This document shows positions 55,519-64,000 of a stretch of DNA of 64,000 bases, one piece after another. Location of the stretch: the NCBI GenBank assembly GCA_003116975.1, contig BGKB01000163.1:1-64000 (forward strand). The letters are read 5' to 3'. The position numbers and the translations under genes are program-made. Position 1 is the first letter of the stretch; each line of letters begins with the position of its first letter. Below the pieces are notes generated by a model. That model had not been told where the DNA came from. It did not search any database and was given only the letters and a program-made list of their open reading frames with translations. This stretch comes from Aurantiochytrium sp. KH105. Taxonomy: Eukaryota; Sar; Bigyra; Thraustochytrida; Thraustochytriidae.

Positions 55519-57783
55519 TCACCAACGAGACGCAATATGGTCACCAGAAGGTGATGTCGTCGTTGGGAACTCGGCAACCCGAAGGTTTGTTGCTCCGTAC
55601 GGGAGAAGTGTAACTGTGATTGGTTTCGCAGCGAAGAACTTCGAAGGCACCGGGCTCTGTGGCGGAATGCCAGCCCAGCCCGTGAGGTAGTCATCAATCG
55701 AACTTGTACCACGCAAGCACGTCCTGGCTTTACCGTTTGGACCACCAACGTCGTTGGCTTTGATGTCCCATGCCTCAGGAGTGAGTGCCACTACGCGTGC
55801 GCGAAGTGTCGAGGGAACCAGCGCCTCGGCAAACGGACCTTGCCCATCGGGAGCGGGCGAGAGACTTTGTGCACGATCAATAAACTCAAAGGACTCGTCT
55901 GGACGGCTCTCATCGTCGATGATGAGAGCATGTCGCCATTCTCCAACGCCAAGCAGATAATGATCCCAGGAATGAACTTGGCCCTCCGGCAAAAGTCCCG
56001 GGATCTCGATACGATTGCGTCGCGAGTCGCGCACGTAAACGCGAGGTATAGCATACATCAGTGGTCCATGCCAAACGTTTGCAGTCATTGTGTTGAGAGC
56101 TGGTGCAGGGGGGGGATGGAGCTGATACGGCTCGCGACGTTCGACACGAACTCGCATTGGCAATGACAGCAACACCTCGGAGTCCCCAGCCTCGAGGTTG
56201 ACGGTAAACATTGCGCCCGGCGGCGCGCGCAGAGCCGTGGCGTTTCCGACGCGAACGCTCGCCTCGTGACACCATTGTGGAATGCGCAATTCAAGTCCAA
56301 AACCTTGTGAGGCGTCGCTTACCTTGACGCGAATTATCTCCGAGAAGGGGTAATTCGTCTCGACAATCAAGTGTTTGATATGCGTACCCCCCGCAAGATG
56401 TACGGCGCTGCGGGTGGTGCTCGCAAAGTAGTGAAGGAGTGCAAGTTTCCCTGTTGGTGTTGTCATGAACTGGCGCGCGGCGAAGCGCACCCAACCTTGT
56501 GCATGATTGGTAATACAGCACTCGTAAACCATCCCAAAGCAATAGGTAGTGCCACTTTCGCAGCGGGGAGCACCGTCCATTGCATCGATTTTGTTCACTT
56601 GCTGAAAGTAATTCAAAGTCCACATGGTCCCGTTGAAGAAGGCTCCTGGAAGTGCATTATAGGCTAGTGCTTCGACTCGGTCCATATACTCGGTCTTGCC
56701 CGACGCCATGAACATTGTCGCTGCAGAATTCATGAGTTCCACAACTGTGCACGTTTCTGTTCCGCGTTCCGGGGTTCGACCCGAAAGACACTCATCAGCG
56801 CTCAAGGCACCCGTTGCCTGTCCATGCAGCTTCATGATGCGCTTCCAGAATGCATCTCCGCGCTCCAGCCAGGTTGTGTTTCCAGTCTGACGGTACATGA
56901 GCGCCCAGATCATCAAGCCATGGCCCACATTGACTCCGTGCGTCCACTGACGGTCCACGTGAGGAAGCCAGCTGTCGCGGCATATGGTAAAACTATCATC
57001 TGTATTGTCCGGGAACCATCCGCGTGGACGGGCACTTGTAAATGGGTTCTGCGAGGTGCTTTCAAACCACTTTGGCCACTGAAACCCTGTCCTCGCAGCT
57101 TCTTCGAGGAGTTTCCAAACCGTGTTGCGCTGCGCTGATGTCACGTGGGCACCGGAGCACTTGCTTGATTCATTCTCTAATAAATAGTGGTATCCTTCCA
57201 GGAGCTCTTGCCAGCGCACATAAGCCCATAAGGATTCCTTAAGTGGATGCACCTCAAGGTGGTGCAGAAGTCGCGAGGCAAAGCGGAACAGCGCGGAGCA
57301 GACTCGTGCATTTGGTTTGGCGTCAATGTACGTGGTCATGGCTGTTACAAATCGAAAGGTGGACCACGGATTTCCGTCGACAAGAGGACCAAGCCAACCG
57401 TCGTTTTCATCGGCCCTGTCGAGAATGTATTCCAGATAGCCATCGATCGCAGACGCAAGAGCCTGGTCTTCCAGCAGCACCGCGAGCGGCCATGCGCCAT
57501 TCAACCAGTACACAAAAGGTTCTGCCAAATCGTTTGTCCCTTTGCCGCCGAGCCACGCGCTCGCGTCCACCTTGTCCTCATCTCCCATGGCCTTTTGGCC
57601 CACGAGCCCGGCGCTCTCCGCGCCCAGCTGCGCCTTCATCCAGCCCTCAGGCGCCGTTGTGCCCAGTTTCAGGGGCGTGTACGCATTCGCGGCCAGTTCT
57701 CTGCGCAGCTCCGTGGCGAGCCCCGCCGCGCCGAGACAGCTCGCGGCCGCCCACGCCGCCGCCGCGCCCCATGCCGCCCGCAT
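55519..57783 (-). CDS. Secreted GH127-type (DUF1680) glycoside hydrolase
   Basis: A 754-residue protein with a signal peptide (MRAAWGAAAAWAAASCLGAA). The (alpha/alpha)6 catalytic region has WLNGAWPLAVLLEDQALAS, YLEYILDRADENDGWLGP, WTHGVNVGHGLMIWALMYRQ, the TETC motif (Glu343, Cys345), YMDRVEALAYNALPGA and YECCITNHAQGW (Cys422, Cys423). In GH127 beta-L-arabinofuranosidases a zinc-bound cysteine of the CC pair is the nucleophile and the Glu of the ETC-type motif is nearby, so the active site looks intact. A beta-sandwich C-terminal region follows (GLELRIPQWC, WHGPLMYAI). It probably trims L-arabinofuranose or a related sugar from extracellular or cell-wall glycans. ATG 57783 is the first in frame. 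Confidence 0.88.
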   Translation of the reverse strand: MRAAWGAAAAWAAASCLGAAGLATELRRELAANAYTPLKLGTTAPEGWMKAQLGAESAGLVGQKAMGDEDKVDASAWLGGKGTNDLAEPFVYWLNGAWPLAVLLEDQALASAIDGYLEYILDRADENDGWLGPLVDGNPWSTFRFVTAMTTYIDAKPNARVCSALFRFASRLLHHLEVHPLKESLWAYVRWQELLEGYHYLLENESSKCSGAHVTSAQRNTVWKLLEEAARTGFQWPKWFESTSQNPFTSARPRGWFPDNTDDSFTICRDSWLPHVDRQWTHGVNVGHGLMIWALMYRQTGNTTWLERGDAFWKRIMKLHGQATGALSADECLSGRTPERGTETCTVVELMNSAATMFMASGKTEYMDRVEALAYNALPGAFFNGTMWTLNYFQQVNKIDAMDGAPRCESGTTYCFGMVYECCITNHAQGWVRFAARQFMTTPTGKLALLHYFASTTRSAVHLAGGTHIKHLIVETNYPFSEIIRVKVSDASQGFGLELRIPQWCHEASVRVGNATALRAPPGAMFTVNLEAGDSEVLLSLPMRVRVERREPYQLHPPPAPALNTMTANVWHGPLMYAIPRVYVRDSRRNRIEIPGLLPEGQVHSWDHYLLGVGEWRHALIIDDESRPDESFEFIDRAQSLSPAPDGQGPFAEALVPSTLRARVVALTPEAWDIKANDVGGPNGKARTCLRGTSSIDDYLTGWAGIPPQSPVPSKFFAAKPITVTLLPYGATNLRVAEFPTTTSPSGDHIASRW

Positions 57784-58510
57784 CGGCAGCTCGCCGCTCC
57801 CGGTCTCGGTCTCGGGCGAGGTCTGTGGCGCCAGCCGGCTGCGATCGGATCGGATCGGGTTGGATTGGATCTGCGACGACAACGAACTCTTTGGACGCGC
57901 GAAGGCGAGGAAGATGGATGATCCATCATCAGTCAAAGACGACGATCGAAGATGGAAATGTCGAAGATCCCTCCTTCTTCACCACGGTCATTATGTTCAC
58001 TACTCTTCTCGCCGGTTGGCGCCGGCCTCACTTTGACGAGGTTCTCAACTTGATGAAGTTGTCAACGTCACCCTACTGGACGAGGTTGTCAACTCGATTG
58101 GGTTCCTGATTTTTCAATAATAGGAAAGCGATCAACTTCAACCAGGCCTGGGCCGCCGGTGGTGGATGGAGATACGAAGTTCAACTTCTTCGATCAGGTG
58201 ACGGATGCCTCGGAACGAGCGAACGAATCGCGCCAGAGTCGCTTCCTTTCCCTCCGCCCGGATTCCCGGAATGGCGCCCTTACCCCCCCCCCCCCCGGCC
58301 CCGGCTTTCCGGGGCGGCGTTCCTTAGATTTTCCGGGGCGGCTCGAGAAAGGAAGGAATGAATGAATGAATGAATGAATGAATGAATGAATGAATGAATG
58401 AGTGAATGAAAATGAATAAATGAATGAATGAACGAATGAATGAATGCGTGGAACCCGGAGCGAGCAAAACCTTAGCATCATCCCGACAGCGAGGCCCGCG
58501 CGGGGCGAGG
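57784..58510. promoter_or_regulatory. Divergent promoter region GH127/PARG with repeats
   Basis: It holds repeated GACGAGGTTNTCAACT segments near 58036-58095, a C-run near 58286-58297 and an (AATG)n array at about 58350-58446 just upstream of the PARG start. Confidence 0.5.
58350..58446. repeat. (AATG)n tetranucleotide array
   Basis: More than twenty near-perfect AATG units with a few interruptions, ending about 65 bases before the PARG ATG. Confidence 0.9.
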
Positions 58511-59473
58511 ATGCCGGGCCCTTCGCGCGAGCAGGTGAGGCAGCGCGCCAAGGCGCTGGCGCAGGAGACGCTCGCGGTTCTCCACGAAGGCGCGTACCTG
58601 AACGGCGCTGGCGAGGTGGTCCGGGTCAGCGACGACGTCTCGGCCGCCGTCGGCGCCTCCGAGCACTTTGCGGCCGCCCACGAGTTCCCCGCCGTGCCCA
58701 GCGCGAAGGGGGCCTTCCCGAAGACCGTCTACGCGCTCTGCACGGACTCCACTTTCGCGGCGGCGCGCGGCCTCGCGGCGCGAGAGGACCTGAAAAATGT
58801 GGCGGTTCTCAACTTTGCGTCCGGGAGAAATCCCGGCGGGGGTTTCTTGCGCGGATCCATTGCCCAGGAAGAGTGCCTTGTGCGATCCTCCGGCTTGTAT
58901 CCGTGCTTGGCGCGATTCGAGTACATGCCTAAACTCTATTATCAGACGAATCGAGATCTGCAAGGTGAGGAGCGAGCCCTCAACACAAGTTGTGCGATAT
59001 ATTCTCCAAAGGTTCCGGTTTTCCGCCAGGACAATCTGGTTGGGGCCTTCCTCGACAAGCCCTTTGCCTGTTCCGTCATTACAATCCCGGCCCCGAATGC
59101 AAATCTTGCTCATGATGCATTGCGTGGAGACCGTGCAACATGGCGTCGAAACGCGATGGAGGAACTCTTCAAGACCACCTTGGAGGATCGCATCGATCGT
59201 GTCCTTGCCATTGCGAGTGAGAAGGCCTGTGATGTTCTTGTTCTTGGTGCTTTCGGTTGTGGTGCCTATGGTAATGATCCCGATCTCGTCGCTGGTATTT
59301 TTCGCGACAAGCTGACCGGAAAGTATGCTACCTGTTTCAGAGAGGTGCACTTTGCAATTCTTGTGCTTAGAGGCAACCCTAGTGCAGATGCCAACTTTAT
59401 CGCCTTCCAGACCGCATTTTGTGATTTGCTCGCTGTCGATCCTGATGCCGACCCACCAAAAGTACCCGCATGA
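58511..59473 (+). CDS. Microbial-type poly(ADP-ribose) glycohydrolase (TIGR02452/DUF2263)
   Basis: A 320-residue macrodomain-fold protein. The N-terminal ~95 residues include RAKALAQETLAVLHEGAYLN. The catalytic signature is ASGRNPGGGFLRGSIAQEEC (GGG-x6-QEE; the Glu pair is catalytic in PARG). It continues with LVRSSGLYPCL, PKVPVFR, the VITIPAPNAN block, DVLVLGAFGCGAYGNDPDLV and FREVHFAILV. This is the short bacterial/fungal-type PARG that cleaves poly(ADP-ribose) chains to ADP-ribose. The frame extends 29 codons upstream to another ATG, but that part is encoded by the AATG microsatellite, so MPGPSREQVR at 58511 is preferred. Confidence 0.88.
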   Translation: MPGPSREQVRQRAKALAQETLAVLHEGAYLNGAGEVVRVSDDVSAAVGASEHFAAAHEFPAVPSAKGAFPKTVYALCTDSTFAAARGLAAREDLKNVAVLNFASGRNPGGGFLRGSIAQEECLVRSSGLYPCLARFEYMPKLYYQTNRDLQGEERALNTSCAIYSPKVPVFRQDNLVGAFLDKPFACSVITIPAPNANLAHDALRGDRATWRRNAMEELFKTTLEDRIDRVLAIASEKACDVLVLGAFGCGAYGNDPDLVAGIFRDKLTGKYATCFREVHFAILVLRGNPSADANFIAFQTAFCDLLAVDPDADPPKVPA

Positions 59474-60085
59474 ATAAGGTGGATCGTGAATGATCTCTCC
59501 TGCGTTGCTTGTACCAAGCGAGTCAGTTGGGTGGCGAACAACATCTGAATTCATCGATTTAATCGTAGATCGTCTTCTTGTTGGACGCCCCGAGCAAGCT
59601 TGACATGGATATGTCCCTGAATTATTGCGCAGGACACAATATCCGCTCGTTCAGTGCGGTCAACAGGATCGAAAAATTCTGGCGAAAAAGAAGATATAAA
59701 TGTGTAAAGTAAGCCTTTTCTTCAGGTTCAAGCAGTCTTTTTCCTTTTCTTGCTCCGAAACATCCCTTGGATGTATTTGACGACCTTTCAATGAAATATG
59801 CATCGTTCATGAAGCACGGACGAGCCGTCGCGTGTGCGTACGGTTCTGAAGAAATGAATCACGCGTAAGTGGGGCGAACGTGCAAACGACAGGCTTTGGC
59901 GAGAAATGAGGGTGGTTACTTAGTTACATGTTGCGAATAATACGGCGATGCCGCTGCCGGTGAAGTTGGATGCGACGTTTTGGACCCGACCCTTGCAGTA
60001 ACTGAGTTGCATCTCGGTCCCAACGCGAAAGGGGGGCGAACGTGCAAACGACAGGCTTTGGCGAGAAATGAGGGTAGGTACTTAG
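59474..60085. other. Convergent intergenic region holding a copy of the FAM184 gene end
   Basis: 3' flanks of PARG (+) and FAM184 (-). The right part is the downstream duplicate of the FAM184 3' end (see repeat entry). Nothing else recognised. Confidence 0.5.
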
Positions 60086-60190
60086 TTACATGTTGTGGAA
60101 AATACGGCGATGCTGCTGCTGGTGAAGTTGGATGCGACGTTTTGGACCTGACCCTTGCAGTAACTGAGCTGCATCTCGGTCCCCACGCGC
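59871..60190 (-). repeat. Tandem duplication (162 bp) of the FAM184 3' end
   Basis: The unit starting GGGGCGAACGTGCAAACGAC occurs at 59871 and again at 60033. The second copy contains the true last ~34 codons and stop of the FAM184 gene. The first, downstream copy differs at scattered sites but still reads LLQGSGPKRRIQLHRQRH...NM and stop in the matching frame. The offset, 162 bp, is a multiple of three. Confidence 0.93.
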
Positions 60191-63100
60191 GCGGTCATCC
60201 TCGTCATGGTCATCATCGTCCAGAGCAAGCTCTGGTCGCGATTCCGGGGTCGCATTGCTTCTGCTGCTGTATCGCGTTGCGGCTTGATTCGACATGGGTC
60301 GCTCATTGGTAGTGCTGGCAAGGCTGTGATTGTCAAGAGGTGGAAACTCAATGCCATCAGAGGCGTGCTCATGTGGTTGCTGGTGCTGGTGCTGGTGCTG
60401 GTGCTGGGATGACGACGAAGATCGGTGCTTGCTCTTGTGCTTTCGACTGCTCCGGTCCTTGTCCTTTTCCCTGTTCTTGTCCTTGTCCTTCTTCTTGTTG
60501 CTTCGACGTCGGCTTCTCTCAGAACCGTTATCGTCATCATCTCCATAGGCACCAAATGCTACGGTTGACCTCGGCGCAGCTGTTCCTACGCTCGGAGCAC
60601 TTGGTTTGAGAACCTGCATGACACCTACATTGACGTTGCGATTGAATACCTTATTGTAGGACTCCTCGCGATTGCGCAGCTCAAGCTTGTAAAACTGCAT
60701 TTCTTCGACCGCATGGCGTACCTTGGTCTCTGCATGCTCGAGTTTCTTATTCAGCTTGGCAATCTGCTTGGTATCCTCCACGCGTGGCTCGCGATGCTCA
60801 TACCTATGCTCCCAATACGCAATCGTCTTTTGTAGATTTGCCACATCTGACTCGAGCGCTTTGCGAATACGATCGCGCTCTCCTTCTAGACTGTGTACGT
60901 CATTGGCGTGAGAAGCATTGAGCGTTCTCACTTGATCATCGTGCGCCCGCCGCAAGGTTTCCAAGTGAACTTCGTGCCGCTTTTGTTCCCTCGAGCGGTC
61001 CTGCTCCAGCGCAGTCACCTTGTCATCGAAATGAATCTTGGCTTGCTCGAGCTCCTTTTCAAGAGACTGCACGCGCGTCTCGAGACGATTACGCGTCTCC
61101 TCAACAGCAGCAAGTCTTTCTTGAAGATTTTTCTCCGCCACTGCGTGCGCGTCCCGGAGCTGCTTCTCGGCAGCAGAACGTTGTTGGCCCAAATTTTGCC
61201 GCAAGGCATCCAAAGCGGCACGGTGCGCCGTCTCCAAGTGAGTTCGTCCAATTGCAGCTTCATGCTGCAATGCAGCGCGCAGGCCATCGAGGGCCGCCTG
61301 TTTTGACTGTTCCGCTTCTTTTCGTAAAGCGCGCTCCTTCTCCACATGCCGCGTCTCGAGCTTGCGCAGCGCGCTCTCACGTTCTGTAAGCAGACTTTTC
61401 TCAGCTTCTTCTAGTTTTGCGCGCCACGCGTCCTGCTCAGCAGCAAGCTTCGCCACGGCCTCTTGTCGCAAATCTTGCACCATGCGCTGTTGCTTTTGCG
61501 AGAAGATCTCGAGCTGGGCCTCGTGATGCTCGCGCAGGGCGTCAAGATCTCTGCGTAGTCGCGCACCCTCTGTGTTGCTCGCCGAGGCCTCTTGTTTGAC
61601 GCCCGCGAGTTCCTCCTTGAGCGCAGCGACTTCCTTCGCAGCGCTCGCCTGCAATTCTGCTCGCGCCAGAGCGAGCGTTTCTTCGTCACGTTGTTTTTGC
61701 TCCGCAACTGCAACACTTATGCGTGCCTGCGCATCGCGTTCGCGCTCCTGCAAAGTTTCCTTGTGATGCTGCAAGTCGCGAGCTGCTGCGGCCTCAAGTG
61801 ACGAAATCATTGTATTCGCGGCCCGCAGCTCGGTTTCGAGATCGTCTCGTTTGCGCATTGCACTTTCAAGACTCGCACCCGACTTTTCCTTGGCTTCTGA
61901 CAATTCGTCAATTGTGGCCTTTGCGGCATCGAGATCGGCGCGAAGTTTTCCAGAAATAGCCTCAGCGCGCTCACGCGCTGTTGCTTGGTCGCGTAACTTT
62001 TCAAGGAAACCAGACTCGAGCGCCTGGAGCTCAGCAATCTTAGCACTCTCCAATTTTGCGACGAGTGCGCTATGCTCCTTGTGTATTTGCGTTTCTCTCC
62101 GTGCGTTTTCGGAAGCCAACGACTCGCGCAAAGCATCAAGGGCCTCCTTGTGCGCACCTTGTGTTGCACGAGCTTCTCGCGAAGCCTGGGCAATAGCGAC
62201 GGCGTGGGCTTCCTGAATTGCATTTCGCTCCGCAATGTGGGCCTGATTTGCTACATCTAGGTTGGCCTTAGCAGACGCCAGCGCCTCTCGGAGAGCATCT
62301 GCCTCAATTCCGGCCTCCACGATCTTGGCTTCAGCCTTGGAGAGCTCGATGCGCTGCAAGTCCATTTCTTGCGCCTGCTGCGACTTGCCCGAGGCAATCG
62401 TGGCGAGTTCGGTTTTCAGGACAGTCACCCGTTCTCTTTCTCCGGCAAGAAGGTCTGAGAAGGAGCTCAGCTTTCCGGATGCTTCGGCTGCGTCAGCTTG
62501 CAGCTTTTTGACCTCGCGCTCGCGACTGGAGAGCTTATCCTGAAGTTCGCGCACATGCTGGCTCCCAAGACGAGTCTGCTCCTTGAGTTTACGCTCCAAG
62601 GAAAGAATTTGCTCGTTGGCGTTCTCTGCGGAGGACTCGACACGTCTTCGGGACTGTTTCTCGCTTTCCACAAAGGCCTGAAGTTCGTGGAGCTGCGTCT
62701 CGACAGTGGTCGTGGCTTCTCGTGCCTGCAAGAGCTCATTGCGTGCCCTTTCAAGATCTCTCGAGATTGCGCTGTTTGTTGCTGCCGCGTCCTCTGCAGC
62801 ACGTCGAGCCTCTTGCAAAGCGCTCTCGTGGGTTCCTCGGAGAGCGTCGAGTTCCTGTGAGCGCTCCTCGAGTGCAGCCACGGCGGTCTGCGTTGCCTTT
62901 TGCTCTGCCTCGATGCTTGCGCTTAAATAGGAGATGCGCGAGAGAAGCGTGGATTCGGTACTTTCCACTTCCGATCGCACGCCCTGAACAACCGAGTCTT
63001 TTTCGCGCAAAAGCTCTTCTTCCCTCTGAAGAGCTTCTTGACGCGCCTTTGCGATTCCTTCTTGTGCTCGCTTCTCTGCTCCTGCCGCTGCGCGTTGGGC

Positions 63101-63685
63101 CGCTTCAAGATTTGTCTGCAATGCCTCTGCAGCGACACGACGCTCTTCGAGCTCTTGAGCGTGGGCTGCTTCCAGTTTGGCAATAGCATTTTCGTGTGCC
63201 TTGCGCATTTTTGCAAGAGCAGCTTTGTCACTCTTATCTGTCTTTGTAGCAACCTCTGCGGCCCGCATTTCCCATTCTTCGATGCGTTTACGAAAGCCTT
63301 CTTTGGCCTCATCAAGCTCCCGTTGCATAGAGATAACTCGCGACTTAAACTCGGCGCGAAGACTGTCTTCTTTGGCAGCAACTTTGGTCTTGTACGCTTC
63401 AAATTCGCGCAGTCCGCGCTCGCGCTCTTCCTCAAAGCGCGACTCGACCAACTTGAGCTTTTCCTGGGGCACATCGGCGTTCGAGCGACTTTCGAGCGCA
63501 GTCTTGAGTTGTCGGATCTTACTGGCTGCGTCCTCCATGGCATCGTGAAGCTCGCTTTCGTGCTGTTCAGAAAGAGCCTTGAGACTTGCCTCATGGTCTT
63601 CATTTTTGGTGTTGAGATGATAGATGACCTTGGTGAGCTGCGCGATCTTCTTGCACAGCTTGAGGTGCAGATTGGGGTCCGCCAT
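60086..63685 (-). CDS. FAM184-family coiled-coil protein
   Basis: A 1,199-residue protein. The N-terminus HLKLCKKIAQLTKVIYHLNT plus KNEDHEASLKAL matches the conserved FAM184A/B start (KMSKKIAQLTKVIYALNTKND.HE), followed by LREFEAYK. Residues ~60-1030 are almost continuous coiled coil rich in Glu/Ala/Arg/Gln. The C-terminal ~160 residues are disordered: basic (RSRRRSNKKKDKDKNREKDK), a Gln-His run, and an acidic patch DDDDHDEDDRARGD, ending GSGPKRRIQLHQQQHRRIF. FAM184 function is poorly known; the family tracks with ciliated or flagellated eukaryotes as far as I recall. The start is a unique ATG giving MADPNLHLKL. The last exon sequence is duplicated downstream. Confidence 0.87.
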   Translation of the reverse strand: MADPNLHLKLCKKIAQLTKVIYHLNTKNEDHEASLKALSEQHESELHDAMEDAASKIRQLKTALESRSNADVPQEKLKLVESRFEEERERGLREFEAYKTKVAAKEDSLRAEFKSRVISMQRELDEAKEGFRKRIEEWEMRAAEVATKTDKSDKAALAKMRKAHENAIAKLEAAHAQELEERRVAAEALQTNLEAAQRAAAGAEKRAQEGIAKARQEALQREEELLREKDSVVQGVRSEVESTESTLLSRISYLSASIEAEQKATQTAVAALEERSQELDALRGTHESALQEARRAAEDAAATNSAISRDLERARNELLQAREATTTVETQLHELQAFVESEKQSRRRVESSAENANEQILSLERKLKEQTRLGSQHVRELQDKLSSREREVKKLQADAAEASGKLSSFSDLLAGERERVTVLKTELATIASGKSQQAQEMDLQRIELSKAEAKIVEAGIEADALREALASAKANLDVANQAHIAERNAIQEAHAVAIAQASREARATQGAHKEALDALRESLASENARRETQIHKEHSALVAKLESAKIAELQALESGFLEKLRDQATARERAEAISGKLRADLDAAKATIDELSEAKEKSGASLESAMRKRDDLETELRAANTMISSLEAAAARDLQHHKETLQERERDAQARISVAVAEQKQRDEETLALARAELQASAAKEVAALKEELAGVKQEASASNTEGARLRRDLDALREHHEAQLEIFSQKQQRMVQDLRQEAVAKLAAEQDAWRAKLEEAEKSLLTERESALRKLETRHVEKERALRKEAEQSKQAALDGLRAALQHEAAIGRTHLETAHRAALDALRQNLGQQRSAAEKQLRDAHAVAEKNLQERLAAVEETRNRLETRVQSLEKELEQAKIHFDDKVTALEQDRSREQKRHEVHLETLRRAHDDQVRTLNASHANDVHSLEGERDRIRKALESDVANLQKTIAYWEHRYEHREPRVEDTKQIAKLNKKLEHAETKVRHAVEEMQFYKLELRNREESYNKVFNRNVNVGVMQVLKPSAPSVGTAAPRSTVAFGAYGDDDDNGSERSRRRSNKKKDKDKNREKDKDRSSRKHKSKHRSSSSSQHQHQHQHQQPHEHASDGIEFPPLDNHSLASTTNERPMSNQAATRYSSRSNATPESRPELALDDDDHDEDDRARGDRDAAQLLQGSGPKRRIQLHQQQHRRIFHNM

Positions 63686-64000
63686 CTTTACTGCCTGCTT
63701 CGTCCGTCAGTGGGGTTAGCGCAGCGCGCCGCAGCGCTGCGCGCGTACGCGCCGGCGCACAGAAGCGGTCTCACAGCAAAGAAAGGACAGAGTCTTGCGC
63801 AAGCCGCTCCCCCTATCCGTGCGTTGTGCGAGACCGGAGCTCGGACGAACGAGCAAGTGTGCGAGCTGTTGCGGCAGGCCTTTGCTTCTGGCCGCCCGCT
63901 CGCTAGCCGGCTTGCTAGCTTGTGCGCACGTTTGTCTAAACGTGTCGCATGCGCGTGCGCCCGTCAAAAGCGAGAGCGGAGTACACACCGTTTCGCTCCT
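63686..64000. other. FAM184 upstream region
   Basis: Leader and promoter side of the FAM184 gene up to the window edge. GC-rich; no further gene can be supported. Confidence 0.4.

Noticed and set aside
1-64000. CRISPR arrays, transposons, retroelements, virus-like elements, toxin-antitoxin or phage genes
   Set aside because: No regularly spaced repeat-spacer arrays, transposase, integrase, reverse transcriptase or capsid motifs were recognised; all sizeable repeats are microsatellites or local tandem duplications.

Overview
The window looks like nuclear DNA of a gene-dense, intron-poor stramenopile protist, most likely a labyrinthulomycete (thraustochytrid). I infer this from GC-rich genes that are mostly single exons, a few short GT-AG introns, eukaryote-only genes (ESCRT-III, spindle checkpoint, Dot1, Noc4, Tctex dynein light chain, TMC channel, FAM184, sideroflexin), and a stramenopile-style GW...GxDYF module on the Dot1 protein. 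Tctex and FAM184 fit a flagellate life stage. I found no rRNA, tRNA, CRISPR array, transposon or virus-like element. The lineage call is an inference.

Layout. 0-1 kb: AT-rich, no gene. 1-14 kb: ZIP7/KE4 zinc transporter with a triplicated 3' end, ISD11, CHMP2/VPS2, phosphomannomutase (2 exons), NOC4, a UbiA prenyltransferase, a YccF-type membrane protein and a small membrane protein. 14-26.7 kb: a MORN-repeat protein, sideroflexin (2 exons), a Mad3/BubR1 checkpoint protein with a long array of ABBA-type motifs, a Dot1-like methyltransferase with a RanBP2 zinc finger, and a Sec14-like CRAL-TRIO protein (3 exons). 28-43.5 kb: a membrane-anchored DUF2252 protein, a 2,175-residue THADA/Trm732-type protein carrying an internal RIB2/RibD-like deaminase domain, a TMC-like channel, a Tctex light chain and a low-complexity orphan. 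43.5-47.9 kb: a gene-poor, repeat-rich interval. 47.9-64 kb: an AlkB-like alkane monooxygenase, two divergent Golgi-type glycosyltransferase-like proteins sharing a duplicated promoter, a secreted GH127-type glycosidase, a microbial-type PARG and a FAM184 coiled-coil protein with a duplicated 3' end.

There are no operons; genes are singletons in mixed orientation with several tight convergent pairs (73 and 108 bp apart). The nearest thing to a functional neighbourhood is the glycan block at 50.6-57.8 kb. The most notable observations are the THADA/Trm732-deaminase fusion, the ten FxIF (ABBA-like) motifs in the Mad3 homologue, the gene-end and promoter tandem duplications, and tandem GT8-like domains that have lost the second Asp of DxD.

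Starts were placed at in-frame ATGs; several reading frames stay open upstream without an ATG. All function calls come from motif recognition by eye, not database searches.
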